From positions 1,674,001 through 1,738,000 of the forward strand of contig NZ_CP011072.1 in assembly GCF_001190925.1 (NCBI RefSeq): DNA of 64,000 nucleotides, given 5' to 3'. The notes beneath the pieces were generated by a model. The model searched no databases and had not been told where the DNA came from. It saw only the letters and a list, made by a program, of their open reading frames with translations. Shown piece after piece: positions 16,666 to 25,027 of this stretch (positions within the stretch are counted from its first letter, which is position 1; each line of letters opens with the position of its first letter). The position numbers and the translations under genes were made by a program. Source of the stretch: Azoarcus sp. CIB (GTDB taxonomy: Bacteria; Pseudomonadota; Gammaproteobacteria; Burkholderiales; Rhodocyclaceae).

Positions 16666-17535
16666 ATGCGTTTCGTGCTGCAACTCGGCTTCAGCAACTA
16701 CCGCAATTACACCGCGATCGCCCAGGCCGCCGACGCTGCCGGCTGGGATTGGTTGTCCATTCCGGACAGTCTGTTCTTTCCGCGACTGACGGAGTCGGAA
16801 TATCCGTATGCCGAAACCAGTGCGATCCGGCAATACCTGGAACATTCCGACTTCATCGAGCCCTTCGTCGCGATGTCGACGATGGCGGCGGTGACGCAGC
16901 GGATCGGTTTCTACCCTGGAGTGATGAAGGTGCCGGTGCGCCAGCCGCTGATTCTCGCGAAGGCGCTGTGTTCGCTTGCGGTTATCTCCAACGGGCGCGT
17001 CGCACTCGGTGCGGGCCTGAGCCCGTGGAAGGAGGACTTCGTCTATAACGGCGCGGATTTCGAACGCCGCGGCGAACTGATGGACGAGTGCATCGCCGTG
17101 TTGCGCGGCGCAATGAGCGGCGAGTTCTTCGAATTCCATGGCAAGCATCACGACTTCGGCCCGCTGCGCATGCGCCCGGTGCCGGAAAAACCGGTGCCGA
17201 TCCTGATCGGCGGACACAGCAAGCCCGCACTGCGCCGCGCCGCACGTCTGGGCGATGGCTGGGTTTCTGCCAACACCGATCTGCCGACGCTGAAAGACCT
17301 GATCGCCGAGGTCAATGCCTACCGCGCCGAGTTCGGCACCCTCGGGCGCGACTTCCAGTTCCACGGCATCGATTTCGCCGCACGCACCGTCGATGACTTC
17401 AAGCGCCTCGCCGAGGTCGGCGTAACCGATGCCGGCGTACTGCCGTGGGACGTCCGCAGCGATCCGACGGACCTGCAGGGCCAGCTCGACGCGATCCGCC
17501 GCTTCGGCGACGAGGTCATCGCGAAGATGGGCTGA
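16666..17535 (+). CDS. LLM-class flavin/F420-dependent oxidoreductase
   Basis: A 289-residue luciferase-like TIM-barrel protein. Seen features are the N-terminal QLGFSNYRNYTAIAQAADAAGWDWLSIPDS, split across strand 1 and helix 1, RIGFYPGVMKVPVRQPLILAKAL, SNGRVALGAGLSPWKEDF and the PVPILIGGHSKPALRRAARLGDGW phosphate-site region. Members use reduced F420 or FMNH2. Location argues for F420: the F420 synthesis and reductase genes diverge from this operon. AAAGGGAG precedes the ATG. It lies between the dehydrogenase pair and the crotonase (3-bp gap), so it likely acts on a CoA-bound or ring intermediate of the same route. FMNH2 use cannot be excluded. Confidence 0.88.
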   Translation: MRFVLQLGFSNYRNYTAIAQAADAAGWDWLSIPDSLFFPRLTESEYPYAETSAIRQYLEHSDFIEPFVAMSTMAAVTQRIGFYPGVMKVPVRQPLILAKALCSLAVISNGRVALGAGLSPWKEDFVYNGADFERRGELMDECIAVLRGAMSGEFFEFHGKHHDFGPLRMRPVPEKPVPILIGGHSKPALRRAARLGDGWVSANTDLPTLKDLIAEVNAYRAEFGTLGRDFQFHGIDFAARTVDDFKRLAEVGVTDAGVLPWDVRSDPTDLQGQLDAIRRFGDEVIAKMG

Positions 17536-17538
17536 ACC

Positions 17539-18552
17539 ATGGCGGACGGCGACCCCGCGGTCCTCGACCTGGCCGACCTGCGCGCGTTGCGCTTCGCGTC
17601 GGCCGGCGGGGCAGGGGGCTCGCCGTTCGCGCCCGATCCTTTCCTCGTCGTCGCCCCCGTCGGGGCGGACGAAGGCGATGAGGACCAGCTCGCCGCCTGG
17701 CTCGCGCGCCAGCCCTGCCCGGTGATCGGGTTCTCCGATAAGGGTGCCGCGGCCTCAGCGCTGCTCGCCGCCTGCGACGTCGTGCTGGACGACATCGGCG
17801 ATCTCGCACCAATCGCTGCAAACATCCGTAAGGCGCCGCTCGCAGCGATGACGCTGGTGCAGGTGCTACGCGTCACGGACGGCATGCCGCCCGCACAAGC
17901 CCTGGCCGTCGAATCCTTGGCGTACGCAACTCTGCAGGCCGGGCCCGAGTTCGCGGCGTGGTCGCGCGCGAATCCGCCTGCGCCTGAGAAGCTCATCGTT
18001 GGGGAGGGGCCGGCGGTGCGCATCGAGCGCGACGGATCACGGATCGAACTCATCCTGAACCGTCCGCGCAGCCGCAATGCGATGTCGGTCGAGATGCGGG
18101 ACGCCCTGTGCGAGGCGCTGCAGCTTGTCGTCGCCGACGAATCCATCACCTCGGTCACGCTCTCCGGTGCCGGCGCCTGTTTCAGCACGGGTGGCGAGTT
18201 GCGCGAGTTCGGCACCGCCCCCGATCCGACCACAGCACATGCCATCCGCAGCCAGCGTCTGCCTGCCGCGCTGCTCCTTCAATGTGCCGATCGGGTCACC
18301 GCCCATCTGCACAGCGCATGCATCGGCTCGGGAATCGAACTCCCTGTGTTCGCGCATCGCGTCACGGCGGCCCGCGACACCTTCATCCAGCTGCCGGAAC
18401 TGCGCTTCGGCCTCATTCCCGGGGCCGGTGGCTGCGTGAGCTTGCCGCGACGCATCGGGCGACAGCGGACGGCGTGGCTGGCGTTCTCGGGGCGGCGGAT
18501 CAGCACGGCGACGGCGTTGGGGTGGGGGCTGGTTGATGAGGTCGTCGACTAG
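17539..18552 (+). CDS. Enoyl-CoA hydratase/isomerase family protein with extended N-terminus
   Basis: A 337-residue protein. Residues about 155-337 form a crotonase domain: IELILNRPRSRNAMSVEM, VTLSGAGACFSTGGELREF for the oxyanion hole, and LPELRFGLIPGAGGCVSLPRRIG. The first 150 residues are not part of a standard crotonase; phrases such as LAACDVVLDDIGDLAPIAANI and ALAVESLAYATLQAGPEF resemble a worn second crotonase half. The C-terminal trimerisation helices after GLVDEVVD are missing, so the protein ends early for the family. It is the last gene of the dehydrogenase operon and its final 4 bp overlap the convergent amidohydrolase gene. Confidence 0.8.
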   Translation: MADGDPAVLDLADLRALRFASAGGAGGSPFAPDPFLVVAPVGADEGDEDQLAAWLARQPCPVIGFSDKGAAASALLAACDVVLDDIGDLAPIAANIRKAPLAAMTLVQVLRVTDGMPPAQALAVESLAYATLQAGPEFAAWSRANPPAPEKLIVGEGPAVRIERDGSRIELILNRPRSRNAMSVEMRDALCEALQLVVADESITSVTLSGAGACFSTGGELREFGTAPDPTTAHAIRSQRLPAALLLQCADRVTAHLHSACIGSGIELPVFAHRVTAARDTFIQLPELRFGLIPGAGGCVSLPRRIGRQRTAWLAFSGRRISTATALGWGLVDEVVD

Positions 18553-19988
18553 CTCCGGCGCCAGATCGCCCGCCCATCCTTGATCGTCGCATCCACACCG
18601 ACCGCTGCCAGCTCGCCCAGTGCAGCCTCCCACGAACGATTCAGCAGGCACAGGTCGCCCGCGGCACCGCTTTCGATGCGGCGTGACGATCCGCCCGGAT
18701 CATTTGCGTCACCTGTGAACAGCGCGAGGGCTTCGGCGGGCGAGAGCGCTTCGTCGGGGCCGATGAGTGATCCCTTGCGCGTGCGGCGGCTGACGGCGGC
18801 GGACATTGCGGTCCAGGGGTTGAGCTCACCGCAGGGCGCGTCGGTGCCGGCGGCGAGCGGGATGCCGGTTTGCGCAAAACCGCGTCCGCGATAGAGCCAC
18901 GGCAGATCCTCACGGTCCACCTCGTCGATGTAGCTGTCGCCGCGTTCGAGCACGAAATGCGGTTGGGTCACGACGGTGAGGCCCAGTTCCCGCAGCAGTT
19001 CGACGCCCTCGGGAGGGGCGACGGAGGCGTGTTCGATGCGGTCGCCGCGCAGGGGGCCGCATTGGCGCAGGGCGGCGGTCGCGAAGATCAGTTCGCCGCG
19101 GGTCACGCAGTGGATCGCCACCGGTCGCCCTGCCGCGTGACTCCGGGCGATGGCGTGGCAGAAGTCCTCGAAGGGCGGCAGCTCGGCGTCGCGCAGGTAC
19201 AGCTTGGTCGGACCGACTCGGACACCGGACTCGTCGGCGAGGTCGTCGAGCTCCGCGTTGCCCATCACCAGCACGTCCTGTTTCAGTCTGCCGTCGCGCC
19301 GTTCGGCGACGAAGTGCCCGAATTCGCCGCGCCCGTTGCGCGCGCCTGCGTCGGTGACGCCGGTCACGCCCAGCCGGGCGAGGGCCTCACTTGTCCGCGC
19401 GAGCGACGGGTAGGTGCCGGCAAGGCGCGCGCTCAGCCACTCGTCGGCGTCGAAGAGGCGCCCGGTGAGCCGTCCGTCGATGCGCTCGAGCGGAGTGTCG
19501 CGACTGCTTTTGGCGTCATTCTCATCCACGCCGATGCGCCGCAGCGCGCAGGTGTTCAGGATCCACAGCCGGCCGCTGCGATGCTGGATGCGCACGGGCA
19601 CGCGCGGCGCCACGGCGTCGAGCCAGCGCCGGTCGATGGGGCCGGCGACGCTCTCGTGGTAGCCGATGCCGCGGATCCAGCCCGGCGCTGACGGATCTTC
19701 CATGCGCGCCCGCATCAGCAGCAGTTCCGAAAAGCCGGTGACGCAGCCGATGACCGGGTTCCCGCACGGCAGGGATTCCAGCGCCGCCGCGTGGGCCATG
19801 AGGTGCAGGTGGTGGTCGTGCAGACCGACCGAGAGCGCACGGCCGCGCGCATCGATCACGGCCTCGCCGTCGCGCGGCGGTAGTCCCGGTGCGATGCGCT
19901 CGATACGTCCGGCGGCCAGGCGCACGTCCACCCTCGCCCCGGATTGAAGCTCCGCGTCGCGGATCAGCAGGGCCTGGGCGGGGCTCAT
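18549..19988 (-). CDS. Amidohydrolase-family protein (YtcJ-like)
   Basis: A 479-residue metal-dependent hydrolase of the amidohydrolase superfamily. The HxH-type metal motif GLHDHHLHLMAHA lies at about residues 56-68, later metal ligands are in AIHCVTRGELIF and RIEHASVAPPEG, and the catalytic Asp is in LAAGTDAPCGELNPW. An N-terminal and C-terminal beta sandwich (IDARGRALSVGLHD, IKDGRAIWRR) flank the barrel as in YtcJ-like members. Substrates of such proteins are usually cyclic amides, esters or carbamates; none can be named here. The ATG overlaps the stop codon of the upstream CoA-transferase gene (ATGA), showing translational coupling. Confidence 0.85.
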   Translation of the reverse strand: MSPAQALLIRDAELQSGARVDVRLAAGRIERIAPGLPPRDGEAVIDARGRALSVGLHDHHLHLMAHAAALESLPCGNPVIGCVTGFSELLLMRARMEDPSAPGWIRGIGYHESVAGPIDRRWLDAVAPRVPVRIQHRSGRLWILNTCALRRIGVDENDAKSSRDTPLERIDGRLTGRLFDADEWLSARLAGTYPSLARTSEALARLGVTGVTDAGARNGRGEFGHFVAERRDGRLKQDVLVMGNAELDDLADESGVRVGPTKLYLRDAELPPFEDFCHAIARSHAAGRPVAIHCVTRGELIFATAALRQCGPLRGDRIEHASVAPPEGVELLRELGLTVVTQPHFVLERGDSYIDEVDREDLPWLYRGRGFAQTGIPLAAGTDAPCGELNPWTAMSAAVSRRTRKGSLIGPDEALSPAEALALFTGDANDPGGSSRRIESGAAGDLCLLNRSWEAALGELAAVGVDATIKDGRAIWRRS

Positions 19989-21388
19989 GCCGCACGTAAG
20001 CCGAGGTCCGACAGCACGGCCGCGGTGTCGGCACCGAGCGGGCGCGCGCGGCTCTGCGGCGCGAAGCAGAGCGGGGCGGGCTCGATATTGCGGCGGGATC
20101 TCGCGACCCGCGTCCAGCGGGCGTGCCGCTCGTGCAGCGCATCGTCCGATTGTGGCGCGCCGAAGCTCACGCAATGCCGCAGCACGGCGTCCAGCGAGAG
20201 CGCGAGCAGGTGGCCGCCGCCGGCGCGCCAGCTCGCCCAAACGGCGAGTGCGGCATGCAGGCCCGTGAGCGGGTCGCCGATCGCGTCGCCGCAGATCAGC
20301 CGTTCGCCGGTCGCGCGGTGCATCAGCTCGGAGAGTCCTGCGCCCACGCCCGCGTCGTCGCCGAATGCGACCCAGTCGGCGGCGTCACCCCGTCTGCCAT
20401 GGCCGGTGATGCTCAGCCAGCTGCGTCCGGCGCGCGCGGCAAGCCAGTCTTCGGCGGCGACGCCCATCTGGCGCAGGGCGCGCGGACGGGAGGCCTCGAT
20501 CACGATGTCGGCGCGCTCGACCAATTGCCGCAGCCGATCGCGTCCGGCCGGCGAGGCGAGATCGAGCTGCACGCTCGCCTTGCCCGCGTTGAGCAGATCG
20601 AAAAAGGGCGCCGGGCCGCGGCGGGCTCCGTCGGGCCGTGCAGACGATTCGACTTTGATCACGTGGGCGCCCAATTCACGCAGGAGTTGTCCGCACAGTG
20701 GTCCGGCCCACAGGGACGAGAGGTCCACGACGAGGGGGCGGTCGCCACTGGCACACCGCGGGCGTGGCGCCTTGGGCGCGCCGAGAAGATTCAGTTCGAG
20801 CCACGAGCGTGGCGTGGGGGCCTCCGACACGGCGGCCGCAAGCCCCAGCAGGCGCGAGCGTTCAAGCAGCTGCGCGGCCGGTTGATCCGACACCCGCGCA
20901 GCGACGGTGACCCAATTGGGGACATCATCGCTTTCGAGCCACGCCGGCACCATCGCCCAGTCGTCGGGGCGGGCGAGGTTGATCGCGATATGTCCGTCGC
21001 GGCATGCGAGCAGGCGGCAGGTTCCGCCCGGCGAGACCGCGCCCTGACGGGCCAGGCCGGCGAATTGTGCACGCACGCCCATCAAGGCGGCGCCGCTGCC
21101 GGGTACTGCGCGCAGGCCCTGCCCGAGCGCGGCGAGTGCGGCGAGCGCCCCGTCGGCACAGGCGGTGAGCGGCACCGGGCACATCCGCGCCGCGCCGCCC
21201 GCCCGTCCCGTGAGCGCCATCAATCCGCTGCGGCGCCATGCGAGCGCTGGGTGCTCGTCGGACTCGCCGTCGCCCTTCGCCTCGCATTCGACGCCCAGGG
21301 ACGCCAGCAGGCCACGCGCGTAATCGCTGGCGTGGCCGTGCCCGCCCAGCGCGACGCGCAATCCGGTGAGCGGGTAGGCGGAGGTCAT
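19985..21388 (-). CDS. Family III CoA-transferase (CaiB/BaiF-like) with rearranged architecture
   Basis: A 467-residue protein. The usual N-terminal signature of the family (VVDLSSLWAGPLCGQLLREL, then GAHVIKVESSARPDG) starts only at about residue 218. The preceding 200 residues instead resemble the middle and late parts of the family: GLMALTGRAGG, ADGALAALAALG and CRDGHIAINLARPDDW, and a second copy of the middle region (DPLTGLHAALAVWAS) follows the signature. The order thus looks permuted or partly duplicated. Family III enzymes move CoA between acids. The gene ends on ATGA with the amidohydrolase and starts 4 bp after the acyl-CoA synthetase stop. Catalytic competence is uncertain. Confidence 0.78.
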   Translation of the reverse strand: MTSAYPLTGLRVALGGHGHASDYARGLLASLGVECEAKGDGESDEHPALAWRRSGLMALTGRAGGAARMCPVPLTACADGALAALAALGQGLRAVPGSGAALMGVRAQFAGLARQGAVSPGGTCRLLACRDGHIAINLARPDDWAMVPAWLESDDVPNWVTVAARVSDQPAAQLLERSRLLGLAAAVSEAPTPRSWLELNLLGAPKAPRPRCASGDRPLVVDLSSLWAGPLCGQLLRELGAHVIKVESSARPDGARRGPAPFFDLLNAGKASVQLDLASPAGRDRLRQLVERADIVIEASRPRALRQMGVAAEDWLAARAGRSWLSITGHGRRGDAADWVAFGDDAGVGAGLSELMHRATGERLICGDAIGDPLTGLHAALAVWASWRAGGGHLLALSLDAVLRHCVSFGAPQSDDALHERHARWTRVARSRRNIEPAPLCFAPQSRARPLGADTAAVLSDLGLRAA

Positions 21389-21392
21389 GCGA

Positions 21393-22907
21393 TCAGGCCG
21401 GCTCAGCCGCGCTGCGGAAGTCGTCCTTCAGCACGCGCCGCAGCACCTTGCCCATCTCGTTGTACGGCAACTCGTCGCGGAAGCGGATCGCCGCGGGCAC
21501 GCGCGACGAACGCAGGCGTTCCCGCACCCAGTCCTGCAGATCGGCGGCCACCACATTCGCGCCTTCGCGCGCCACGACCACCGCTGCCACCGCTTCGCCC
21601 CATTGCTCGTCCGCCATTGCGACGACCGCGACGTCGGACACTGCCGGATGTTCGCGCAGAACGTCCTCGATCTCGCCCGGCGAGATGTTCTCGCCACCGC
21701 GCACGATCACGTCGTCGGCCCGCCCGTCGAGGTACAGAAAACCGTACTGATCCACGAAGCCGCGGTCGCGCGTCGGGAACCAACCGTCCGCGTCGAGCAG
21801 GCTGCCGACGCCGAGATATTCGCCCGACACCTGCCCGCCGCGCACGAACACGTCGCCGAGTTCCCCCGCGGACAGCGCCTTGCCGTCCGCGCCGCGGATC
21901 TCGATTTCAATCGTGCCGATCGGTTTGCCGACCGAATGCAGCCGCCGGCGCACGTCCGGGTCGCTGCTCGCGAACGCGTCGCGGTGATCCTGAGGGCCGA
22001 GCAGGCAGATCGTCGAGCTCGTCTCCGTCAGTCCATAGGCGTTCGTGAAATCCACCGCGGGCCAGATCGCCATCGCCTTCTCGATCACCTGCGGCGGCAT
22101 CTTGCCGCCCCCGTACGCGATCGCCTTCATCGCCGGCAGCGCCCCGGATTCGCCGGTGGCGTCGAGATGCTCGATCACGCGCGAGAGCATCGTCGGCACG
22201 ACGAAGGCATTGGTGACACCCTCGTCGCGACACAGCCCGAGCCAGGTCGGGCCGTCGAAGTTGGGCAGCTGCACCATGCGTCGGCAGGCGTAGGTCGAGC
22301 TCAACACCGCCGAGATGCCGGCAATGTGATATGGCGGCACCGCGACCAGCGCAGCATCCGCGTCGTCGGCGCCGGCGAAGTCGACGGTGCCGAGGATGTA
22401 GCTCATCAGGTTCTCGTGGCGCAGCACGGCGGCCTTCGGGGCGCCCGTGGTACCGCTGGTGAAGAGCTGCACGGCGACGGCCGACGGCTCGCCCGGCGCT
22501 TCGGTGGCCGGTGCGGTGTCGCCCTGCGCCAGCGCGAGAAAATCCTCTGCGCTCACGACGCGATTGCCGGCCGGCATCGTCAGCGGTTCGACGTAGGCCG
22601 GGGCGGCGACGAGGAAGGCCGGCTCGATGCGGGCGAGCAGGGCCTCCAACTCCGGGCGCGTCAGCCGGTAGTTAATCGGCACATAGGGCACGCCCGCATA
22701 GGCGGCGGCGAAGATCGCAATCGGCGCCGCGAGGCTGTTGATGTCGAGCAGGCCAACATAGCGGCAGCCGCTGTCGCGCACGACCGCGCCGGCAGTGCGC
22801 GCCGCGCGCAGCAACTCCCCGTAGGTGAGATTTTTTGTGCCGGACGTGACGGCGACGCGATCGGGATGGCAGTCGGCCGCCATCTCCAGGGCCATGACGA
22901 TGTTCAT
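21393..22907 (-). CDS. AMP-forming acyl-CoA synthetase / CoA ligase
   Basis: A 504-residue class I adenylate-forming enzyme. The phosphate loop LFTSGTTGAPKAAVL, the AYGLTETSSTICLLG aromatic/adenine region, the hinge GRADDVIVRGGENISPGEIE and the C-terminal lysine of LPYNEMGKVLRRVL are all present. It would activate a carboxylic acid with ATP and CoA, feeding the CoA-ester pathway around it. Second gene of a four-gene operon, with 4-bp gaps on both sides. Substrate specificity is unknown; the size and motif set fit medium-chain, cyclic or aromatic acid ligases. Confidence 0.92.
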   Translation of the reverse strand: MNIVMALEMAADCHPDRVAVTSGTKNLTYGELLRAARTAGAVVRDSGCRYVGLLDINSLAAPIAIFAAAYAGVPYVPINYRLTRPELEALLARIEPAFLVAAPAYVEPLTMPAGNRVVSAEDFLALAQGDTAPATEAPGEPSAVAVQLFTSGTTGAPKAAVLRHENLMSYILGTVDFAGADDADAALVAVPPYHIAGISAVLSSTYACRRMVQLPNFDGPTWLGLCRDEGVTNAFVVPTMLSRVIEHLDATGESGALPAMKAIAYGGGKMPPQVIEKAMAIWPAVDFTNAYGLTETSSTICLLGPQDHRDAFASSDPDVRRRLHSVGKPIGTIEIEIRGADGKALSAGELGDVFVRGGQVSGEYLGVGSLLDADGWFPTRDRGFVDQYGFLYLDGRADDVIVRGGENISPGEIEDVLREHPAVSDVAVVAMADEQWGEAVAAVVVAREGANVVAADLQDWVRERLRSSRVPAAIRFRDELPYNEMGKVLRRVLKDDFRSAAEPA

Positions 22908-22911
22908 GCGA

Positions 22912-23220
22912 TCAGTCCGAAGAGGGCAAGGCCTTGGCCTGCTTCACGACGAGCGCCGCGCCGCCGAGCGACAGGCTGCCCTTGCCGCCCTTCGTGCATA
23001 GCAGTTCGGTCGTGTCCTGCTCATCCACATAGCGCTTGCCCACCAGCGTGCCTTGCGCGAAGGCCGCATCCGGCTCGGCAGCGGCCTTCTGGCCGTCCAT
23101 CGCGATCATCTCCATCCCGCCGCAGCACAGCAGCACGGGCTCGGGGCGGGTGCGGATCACCATCACTTCGGTATCGCACGCGGCGCTCTTCAGGCGCGTT
23201 CCGGCTTTCAGGGTTTTCAT
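22912..23220 (-). CDS. Small conserved protein of unknown function next to the CoA ligase
   Basis: A 102-residue protein I cannot assign. It begins KTLKAGTRLKSAACDTEVMV, has a short cysteine pair in LLCCGGMEM and ends with a Lys/Ser-rich tail; no membrane segment or signal is seen. A similar arrangement of GTRLxSxxCxTEV and CGGxPM occurs, from memory, in small proteins beside acyl-CoA synthetases in other degraders; this should be treated as a lead only. It starts the operon that continues into the acyl-CoA synthetase 4 bp later. AAGGAG lies 5 bp before the ATG. Confidence 0.65.
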   Translation of the reverse strand: MKTLKAGTRLKSAACDTEVMVIRTRPEPVLLCCGGMEMIAMDGQKAAAEPDAAFAQGTLVGKRYVDEQDTTELLCTKGGKGSLSLGGAALVVKQAKALPSSD

Positions 23221-23512
23221 CGAAGCTCCTTCGGATTGTCCGTTGATCGTTTTCGCGACGCCCTTCCGGAAGGCCGGGCCGAACGCCGCATCGCATTGAT
23301 CGTGCTGCGATTCTGGGCGATGGATCTCCGATAAACATTTGACTGGCCCGAATTGCAATGCCGATGTCCCGATCAGAAACGCAAGCCCGGAAACCCCCTT
23401 CCGGCAATTCCCTATCGTGATCGCAACGGCCGATCCGTCACGGCTCGGCTCGCTTCGCCCTTCCTTTGCAATCCCCGGAAAACCGCTCCGGATCACGAGG
23501 TGAACGCCCATC

Positions 23513-24745
23513 ATGAACACGCCCGTCCCGCCGCTCGGCAGTCTGCGCATCATCGAAAGCTCGATTCTCGGCCCCGCCGCCATCACCACCGCGCTTGCCG
23601 ATCTCGGCGCCGAGGTCATCAAGGTCGAAACGCCCGCCGGCGACTACATTCGCGAGATGACCTGGCCGATCATCGAGGGCGTATCGCTGATGCACTACCA
23701 CCTCAACCGGGGCAAGAAGAGCATCGCGCTCGACCTCAAGACCGAGGCCGCGCGCCGCATCTACCGCGACCTCGTGCGCGATGCCGACGTGGTGATCGAG
23801 GCGTCCAAGCCCGGCGCGCTCGCGAAGTACGGCCTCGGCTACGAGGACTTGCGCAAGATCAACCCGAAAATCGTCTTCTGCACCGTCTCCGGCTACGGCA
23901 TGAGCGGCCCGTACAAGGACATGCCCTCGCACGGCATCGCCTACGACACTTGGGCTGGCATCGTGAAGCCCGCGTATGACGAGGAAGGCTTCTGCTACAT
24001 CCCCGAACACGTCGGCATCGGCATCAACGCCGCGCCACTGTTCGGCGGCCTGGCGGTGCTCGCCGCGGTGATCCGCGCACGCGAAACGGGGGAGGGCGCC
24101 TTCCTGGAACTCGCGCAGAGCGACGCCGCCGCCGCCTTCGACTGGTACCGCAGCGAAAGCCACATGGCCTATGCGCGCCCTGAGGATGTCGTCACCGGCA
24201 ACAAGTCCGACAACTGGGTGCGCCGCCCGGTCGCCACCGCCGGCATGAAGGAGGGCGTGCGCTACCAACTCTACGCATCGGCCGACGGCCACGTGCTGTT
24301 CATGGCCTCCGAGCAGGCCTTCTGGAAGAACTTCTGCGCGGGCGTCGGCCGCATGGACCTCTTCGACAAGTGGCCCGGCTCGAAGTACGCGGACCACGCC
24401 CGCGGCAACCGCGAGCTGCAGGCCATCCTGCGCGACATCTTCAAGACGCGCACCACCGAGCAGTGGCTCGCCTTCGGCGTGGAGGCCAACACCCCGATCG
24501 CACCGGTCAATACCGTGCAGAACATCGTCGATGACCCGCAGTTCCAGGCGCGCTTCAAGCTCATCCCGCACGAGACGCACGGCGCCGACATGCTCGGCTT
24601 CCCGGTGCAGTTCGTCGGCGAGGAACTCCCCGAGCCCACCCGCGCGCCCACCGTCGGCGAGCACCGCGATGCGGTGCTGCGCGAGGTGCTGGGCTACGAC
24701 GCCGCGACCATCGATGCGCTCGCGCAGGAGAAGGCGTTCGGGTGA
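23513..24745 (+). CDS. Family III CoA-transferase (CaiB/BaiF)
   Basis: A 410-residue protein with the standard layout: LRIIESSILGPAAITTALAD near the N-terminus followed by LGAEVIKVETPAGD, the RGKKSIALDLKTEAARR segment, VVIEASKPGALAKYGLGYED, and a C-terminal half with GEGAFLELAQSDAAAAFDW in which an acidic residue forms the acyl-anhydride intermediate. It lacks the clear VLDLS of most relatives (LRIIESS instead). First gene of the + unit that continues with the nitronate-monooxygenase-like gene 282 bp later. The 292-bp gap before it, shared with the divergent operon, must contain both promoters. Confidence 0.9.
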   Translation: MNTPVPPLGSLRIIESSILGPAAITTALADLGAEVIKVETPAGDYIREMTWPIIEGVSLMHYHLNRGKKSIALDLKTEAARRIYRDLVRDADVVIEASKPGALAKYGLGYEDLRKINPKIVFCTVSGYGMSGPYKDMPSHGIAYDTWAGIVKPAYDEEGFCYIPEHVGIGINAAPLFGGLAVLAAVIRARETGEGAFLELAQSDAAAAFDWYRSESHMAYARPEDVVTGNKSDNWVRRPVATAGMKEGVRYQLYASADGHVLFMASEQAFWKNFCAGVGRMDLFDKWPGSKYADHARGNRELQAILRDIFKTRTTEQWLAFGVEANTPIAPVNTVQNIVDDPQFQARFKLIPHETHGADMLGFPVQFVGEELPEPTRAPTVGEHRDAVLREVLGYDAATIDALAQEKAFG

Positions 24746-24756
24746 ATGGGTCGTCC

Positions 24757-24876
24757 GTAGGGCGGAAAAGCGAAGCGCCTTCCGCCGTATGGCAGTCGGG
24801 GGCGTGCTACATCCCGCATGCCCGTGGCCGACGAGCTACATGCGGCGGATAACGCCTTCGGCTCATCCGCCCTACG
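24757..24876. repeat. Intergenic palindromic repeat, family B copy 2
   Basis: Left arm GTAGGGCGGAAAAGCGAAG with GCGCCTTCCGCC, right arm GGCGGATAACGCCTTCGGC ending ATCCGCCCTAC. It fills much of the gap between the CoA-transferase and the nitronate-monooxygenase-like gene. The GGCGGATAACGC core is a common intergenic palindrome in proteobacteria. Confidence 0.8.
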
Positions 24877-25027
24877 AAATTCCCGCCTCACCGCTGCCTG
24901 TCACGTACGGATACCCCGCGGGCCGTTTCGGATACCAAACGCGCCCTAAGCCCGCGGCGTCGCTCAATAGAATCAAATCGAGGCCGGCGTCGCTCGCCGG
25001 CCACCGCCGATTCCCGAAGGAGCCAAG

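Noticed and set aside
20123-22048. A 640-residue open frame on the plus strand over two minus-strand enzyme genes
   Set aside because: No start signal and no recognisable domain; the minus-strand genes carry full CoA-transferase and CoA-ligase motifs.
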